The position numbers and the translations under genes were made by a program. Positions 59,942-64,000 of a stretch of 64,000 nt of DNA are shown one piece after another. The first letter of the stretch is position 1, and every line of letters begins with the position of its first letter. The DNA lies in contig JAVXUO010001311.1 in assembly GCA_033065855.1 (NCBI GenBank), positions 806,001 through 870,000 on the forward strand, in the 5' to 3' direction. The notes under the pieces were generated by a model that saw only the letters and a list, made by a program, of their open reading frames with translations, searched no databases and had not been told where the DNA came from. This stretch comes from Escallonia rubra (lineage: Eukaryota > Streptophyta > Magnoliopsida > Escalloniales > Escalloniaceae).

Positions 59942-60200
59942 CCATGGGGAGTGGAAAAAGGAGATGATTGGGTAATTTTTTTTTATTTACGAGGGATATT
60001 ATCGTCTTTTCGTTGAGAACGAGTCATCTCCTTATATGAACCGTACATACGAGCAATAGTGAGATTCTAACTGATCCGACACTTTCTGTTAGAGCTGTTA
60101 ACAGTAAAAATAAAAAAGTATAGCTCAGTGTAATTATCAAAGTTAGTAGGAGTTGAGTGCAGTTAAGACAAATCTCAGGAGAATTTTGTGTAATTTATCT
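59013..60200. mobile_element. Mutator-like element (MULE), 1,188 bp, nested in the MITE
   Basis: Inverted ends of about 80 bp: left GAGCAAATTACAAAAAACTC and right, opposite strand, AGATAAATTACACAAAATTC, both continuing to CTACTAACTTTGATAATTA or a close match. Identical 9-bp duplications AAATAAAAA (59004-59012 and 60201-60209) fit Mutator, although the site is low in complexity. The interior is GC-richer (59460-59940), perhaps captured sequence, with a TG/AG microsatellite at 59903-59942. No transposase. Confidence 0.7.
59903..59942. repeat. (TG)n(AG)n compound microsatellite
   Basis: About nine TG units followed by about nine GA units, within the MULE. Confidence 0.85.
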
Positions 60201-60301
60201 AAATAAAAATTGAGTAATCAAACACTTAATTATTTTTGTTTTTTGAAAACAGAAAACTAAAATCGAAAGTTTAAAGATGATTTCGAACTCAGGGTTCATC
60301 T

Positions 60302-60640
60302 AAGTCGGCCAATGAGCCACAATTCCCCGTAGAAAAGTAAAAGTTTGATTCTCCCATTATAGAATTTCGTTGGTGGATGTAATTTTCCATACATTGTCGT
60401 GGGGTTACCCATTTGCATGTTCATCAAGTACACATCCTCAACTTTCCGTGTAAGTTTAGTGCGGCTACTCAAGTTGGCCAATGAGCCACAGTTCTCCATA
60501 GAAAAGCAAAAGGTTTGATTCTCCCATTGTAGAGTTTGATTGGTGGATGTAGTTTTCCATACATTGTCGTGGGGTTACCCATTTGCATGTTCATCAAGTA
60601 TACATCCTCAACTTTCCGTGTAAGTTTAGTGCGGCTACTC
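60302..60640. repeat. 169-bp tandem duplication
   Basis: AAGTYGGCCAATGAGCCACA begins at 60302 and 60471. The copies share a long near-identical part, including TTTTCCATACATTGTCGTGG and CATTTGCATGTTCATCAAGT. Noncoding; a short frame on each strand runs through it. Confidence 0.9.
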
Positions 60641-60704
60641 AAATTTGACCCTGTTTTGATATGTAACGTTCGTTGCTCTGTCTTTTATGCTTCAGATCAT
60701 ATGG

Positions 60705-60926
60705 TCGTAAATTTAGTCAAACTAATGCACACCCTTTGAATGTTCATATACGACTGAGTCTTTGAGATGATTTTCTAAAAAGACTCAACAGATAAGACAG
60801 TATTGGATGATGATCGTAAATTTAAACTAATGCACGCCCTTTGAATGTTCATACACCACCGAGTCTTTGAGATCATCATCATTTTCTAAAAAGACAAAAC
60901 AAATAAGGCAGTATTGAATGGTCGGA
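60705..60926. repeat. 109-bp tandem duplication
   Basis: TCGTAAATTTA begins at 60705 and 60814. Both copies continue with CTAATGCAC, CCCTTTGAATGTTCATA, GAGTCTTTGAGAT and TTTTCTAAAAAGAC. Confidence 0.85.
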
Positions 60927-61539
60927 AAATTGATTCAAGAAAGACTTTGAGATTTCAAACCGCCATTATTCTATAGATACACTTGTAGAGCAAGCATGAT
61001 TTACTCAAAAGTTCAAACTGTTACCACTTCTTTCTCTTTACGTGTGTGTTGAAGCATAATATACATTGTTGGAATTATTTTTTAATAGCATAAGTTTTTA
61101 GAACCAATGAGAACTTAACATGGTTTTAAAATTCTAATTTAGCAAGGTCTTGAATTTGATTCTTTCCATTTGCATACTTGGTCGCTCTTTGTAATAATGC
61201 AATTCGCACTCTATTTATTTTTGCACGTGATAGTGGTGTATCTTGATTTGTTTTTCCTCGTGCAATCGAGAGATTGTAAGTGAAGGTGAGTGTTAAAGCA
61301 TGATGTCCATTCTCTAATAGCTTAAGTTTTTAGAGCAAATAGTGTAACACAAACTCTGTAGGATACCAATGTTTGTATTCCTCTGCTTGTGTAGGACAAC
61401 TGGTTTCCATGTAGGAGCTGGGAAAGCTCATCCTTAACCCACTTTCAATCTCCATAATATTTCTCACAACACGCGGACGACATGACACAAGCAACATGGC
61501 CCCAATAAATAAAAATATATAATAAGCGAAACAAGAGTT
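60927..61539. other. AT-rich noncoding stretch
   Basis: No gene recognised. TTAATAGCATAAGTTTTTAG (about 61081) and CTAATAGCTTAAGTTTTTAG (about 61314) are a diverged repeated pair and may be old LTR debris; no ends are defined. Confidence 0.3.
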
Positions 61540-63238
61540 TCTTTGTGCGACACATCATCATAAAAATATGTTTTCTTTACTTGACACGTCATCACATTAT
61601 GCTTTATGTGAAATAGATTTGTAACTATTATAAGTGTTTCTAAATGTTTAAAAGATTATCTTCGTTGGAGTTCTTATTTCTTGATAAGTTAATTTCCATA
61701 TTACTAAGCCTTATATAATCGAAAAACTAACTATAAACGTTCTAAAACTTTAACTGATTGATGAATTAACTTATTAGAACTTAATTTGACTATTGTATCC
61801 TTAAAATCACTCTCTAATATGAATATAAAACTTGATATATCTTAAAAACGAAAATATCATACTAGATTTAGAAGAGAAAAAAATGACGCTACAATATAGA
61901 ATATTATCTTGGATGGAGTTCTTATTTCTTGATAAATTAATTTTCATATTACTAAGCCTTATATAATTGAAAAAACAATTCTAAAAGTTCTAAAACTCTA
62001 ACCGATTGATATTATTAGGACTTAATTTTGACTATTGTATCCTTAAAATCACTCTCTATTATGAATTCAAAAATTCAAATATCTTAAAAACAAAAATAAC
62101 ATACTAGATTTAAAAGAGAAAAAAAAATGATGCTACAATTGAAAATATTATCTTGGACTTATCGTGCAAAAAATGATGCTTCTTTGCGCCACCATCATCA
62201 CAGAAACATGGCTTCCTTACTTGACGTATCATCACATTAAGTTTTCAGTGTGAAATAGAATTATAATGATTATAAGTGTTATTAAAGGTTTAAAATAATA
62301 TTTTGGATGGGGTTCTTATTTCTTGATAATTTAATTTTTATATTACTAAGCTTTATATAATTGAAAAACTAATTCTAAAACTTTAATTGATTGATGAACT
62401 AACTTATCATGACTTAATTTTGACTATTGTGTCCTTGAAACCACTATTTATTATGAATAGAAAATTTCATATATCTTAAAAACGAAAATAACATTACTAG
62501 ATCTAGAAGAGAAAAAAAAAATGATGCAACAACTGAGAATATTATCTTGGATGGAGTTCTTATTTCTTGGCAAGTTAATTTTCATATTACTAAGCCTTAT
62601 AATTAAAAAAACTAATTCTAAATGTTCTAAAACTCTAACTTATTGATGAACTAACTCATTAAGCTTAATATTGACTATTTTATCCTTGAAACTATTCTCT
62701 ATTATGAATTTACAAAATTCAAATATCTTAAAAATGAAAATAATATACTAGATTTAGAAGAGAAAATAATGTTGCTACAATTGAGAATATTATCTTTGAT
62801 TGGGTTCTTATATGTCTTGATAAGTTAATTTTCATATTACTAAGCCTTATATAATTGAAAAACTAATTTTAAACATTCTAAAACTCTAATTGATTGATGA
62901 ACTAACTTAATAGAACTTAATTCTTACTACTGTATCTTTAAAACCACTCTCGAATATAAATATAAACATTCATATATCTTAAAAATGAAAATAACATATT
63001 ACATTTAGAAGAGAAAAGAAAAATGATGCTACAATTGAGATTGAAAAAAAAAATTATGTAATAATTGTTCAAAATTTTTTTTTTGAAATTATAAATTTTG
63101 CTTACCGTAATTGATGTAATGATTTGTTAATACAGTATAGTAACTTTTACAATCCTTTTGATAAAATAAAAAAATTGACGTTATCTTTTGGATGGAACGA
63201 CACAAACAACAAATGACTGTACAATTATTATTCATTAA

Positions 63239-63272
<34 letters not shown>

Positions 63273-64000
63273 CTTATTCATAAATTTAATAGTTGAAAAT
63301 GACTTAAGGCTATATACTAAACATGTAAATGTATGCAAATATTATTTTTAATGGGATCCCTATTTTTATGTTTATTTAATTTTACAGGAACTATATAAGG
63401 GCTATACGAAGAAACCTTATATAATGTGAAAACTAATTCTAAAACTTTAATTTTTCAGGATTTGATTTTGACTATCGTGTTATAAAAACTAACTCTCTCA
63501 TACCAAGACAAAAAACCATGTGTCTAAAAAATATAACTTATGGATATTTAGAAGATAAAAAATTATGTTACAGTTAATTTAAGTTTATTGTAATGTAATA
63601 ATGTATGTTTATTTACGCATAACATAGTCGTTTTGCAAAAAGTATTTATATACTATACAAAATCAATAATCAAATTACGGGATAATTTTTTTCTTTGATA
63701 AGACAGAACGATCAACAAAGTGGCTATATAAGCATATATGAGATTTTTCAAAAACAAATCACATATGTATTAGAAAAAAAAGGTGCAATCAAATTAAATA
63801 ATTCTTAATTACTATAATTGAGAATATTTAAAACCTTTAAGATGCAAAAATATTATATGACTATTGTATCCTTAAACCACTCTATAATATGAATTTATAA
63901 ATTCATATATCTAAAAAATGAAAATAATATTATCTTGGAGAGACTCTTATTTCTTGATAAGTTAATTTGCTATCAGTAAGCCTTATAGTTGAAAAACTAA
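61540..64000. repeat. Tandem array, unit about 246 bp, continuing past the right edge
   Basis: GTTCTTATTTCTTGATAAGT or close variants begin units at 61670, 61918, 62312, 62556 and 62804. A diverged copy is near 63353 and another near 63942. Spacings are 248, 394, 244 and 248. The 394 step contains an extra segment (about 62160-62305) that resembles 61545-61665, so a longer composite unit of about 640 bp also exists. Units share CATATTACTAAGCC, TTGACTATTGTATCCTTAAA, CATACTAGATTTAGAAGAGA and ATGATGCTACAATTGAGA. It is very AT-rich and noncoding. It may be a satellite or the inside of a repeat-bearing transposon. Confidence 0.8.
63237..63271. repeat. (ATA)n microsatellite
   Basis: About 11-12 trinucleotide units inside the AT-rich array. 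Confidence 0.9.

Larger units (their letters stand above)
58733..60225. mobile_element. MITE with TTA duplication, hosting a Mutator-like element
   Basis: Left end GCTCTGTTTGGTAACGTTTA and right end, opposite strand, GTGTTTGATTACTCAATTTT are imperfect inverted repeats. Flanking TTA repeats lie at 58730-58732 and 60226-60228, suggesting PIF/Harbinger. Without the nested element it is about 296 bp. Confidence 0.5.

Noticed and set aside
60340-60530. GTTTGATTCTCCC, similar to a tRNA B box, in the 169-bp repeat
   Set aside because: No A box, acceptor stem or cloverleaf around it; not enough for a tRNA or SINE.

Overview
This is nuclear DNA from a flowering plant, most likely a eudicot. The genes have many GT-AG introns and plant-specific families (WRKY group IIe, PLS-DYW pentatricopeptide protein, Tic22-like protein, plant SGT1). 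Long AT-rich intergenic stretches are full of plant transposons. I cannot name the species. There are no rRNA genes, CRISPR arrays, operons or prokaryotic features.

Layout: 1-9.2 kb is a transposon-rich flank. It holds a gene-edge exon, a hAT element with intact 8-bp target duplications, one or two Helitrons and a solo LTR with tandem repeats. Six complete protein genes follow: a Tic22-like gene (9236-19266, + strand, 9 exons); a WRKY22/27/29-type transcription factor (22683-24020, +, 3 exons); the complex I subunit NDUFA5 (29086-32521, +, 2 exons); an intronless 883-residue DYW-class PPR gene (35102-37753, -); the immune co-chaperone SGT1 (41434-49572, +, 10 exons); and the TRAPP subunit TRAPPC1/BET5 (52072-55931, +, 4 exons). 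Exon joins were worked out by hand. Each keeps frame and gives a protein of the expected family length (555, 293, 174, 883, 358 and 169 residues). A small unrecognised two-exon gene or pseudogene lies on the minus strand at 33748-34833.

Between the genes are a three-level nest (Tourist-like MITE containing a hAT element containing a solo LTR, 26114-28788), a long-TIR element (38050-40606), a Mutator-like element inside another MITE (58733-60225), three LINE relics, and a roughly 246-bp tandem array that runs off the right edge (about 61.5-64 kb).

The genes do not form one pathway. WRKY and SGT1 both act in plant immunity, and NDUFA5 and the PPR protein both serve organelles. Their order matters more: from memory of Arabidopsis locus numbers, WRKY27, NDUFA5 and this PPR gene are consecutive (At5g52830, At5g52840, At5g52850), while WRKY29 and SGT1a sit close together at At4g23550 and At4g23570. 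This window may therefore keep an ancestral block that Arabidopsis split between two duplicated segments. I saw no convincing new biochemical system; the strongest leads are this synteny, the nested transposons, the structured repeat arrays and the small unrecognised gene.
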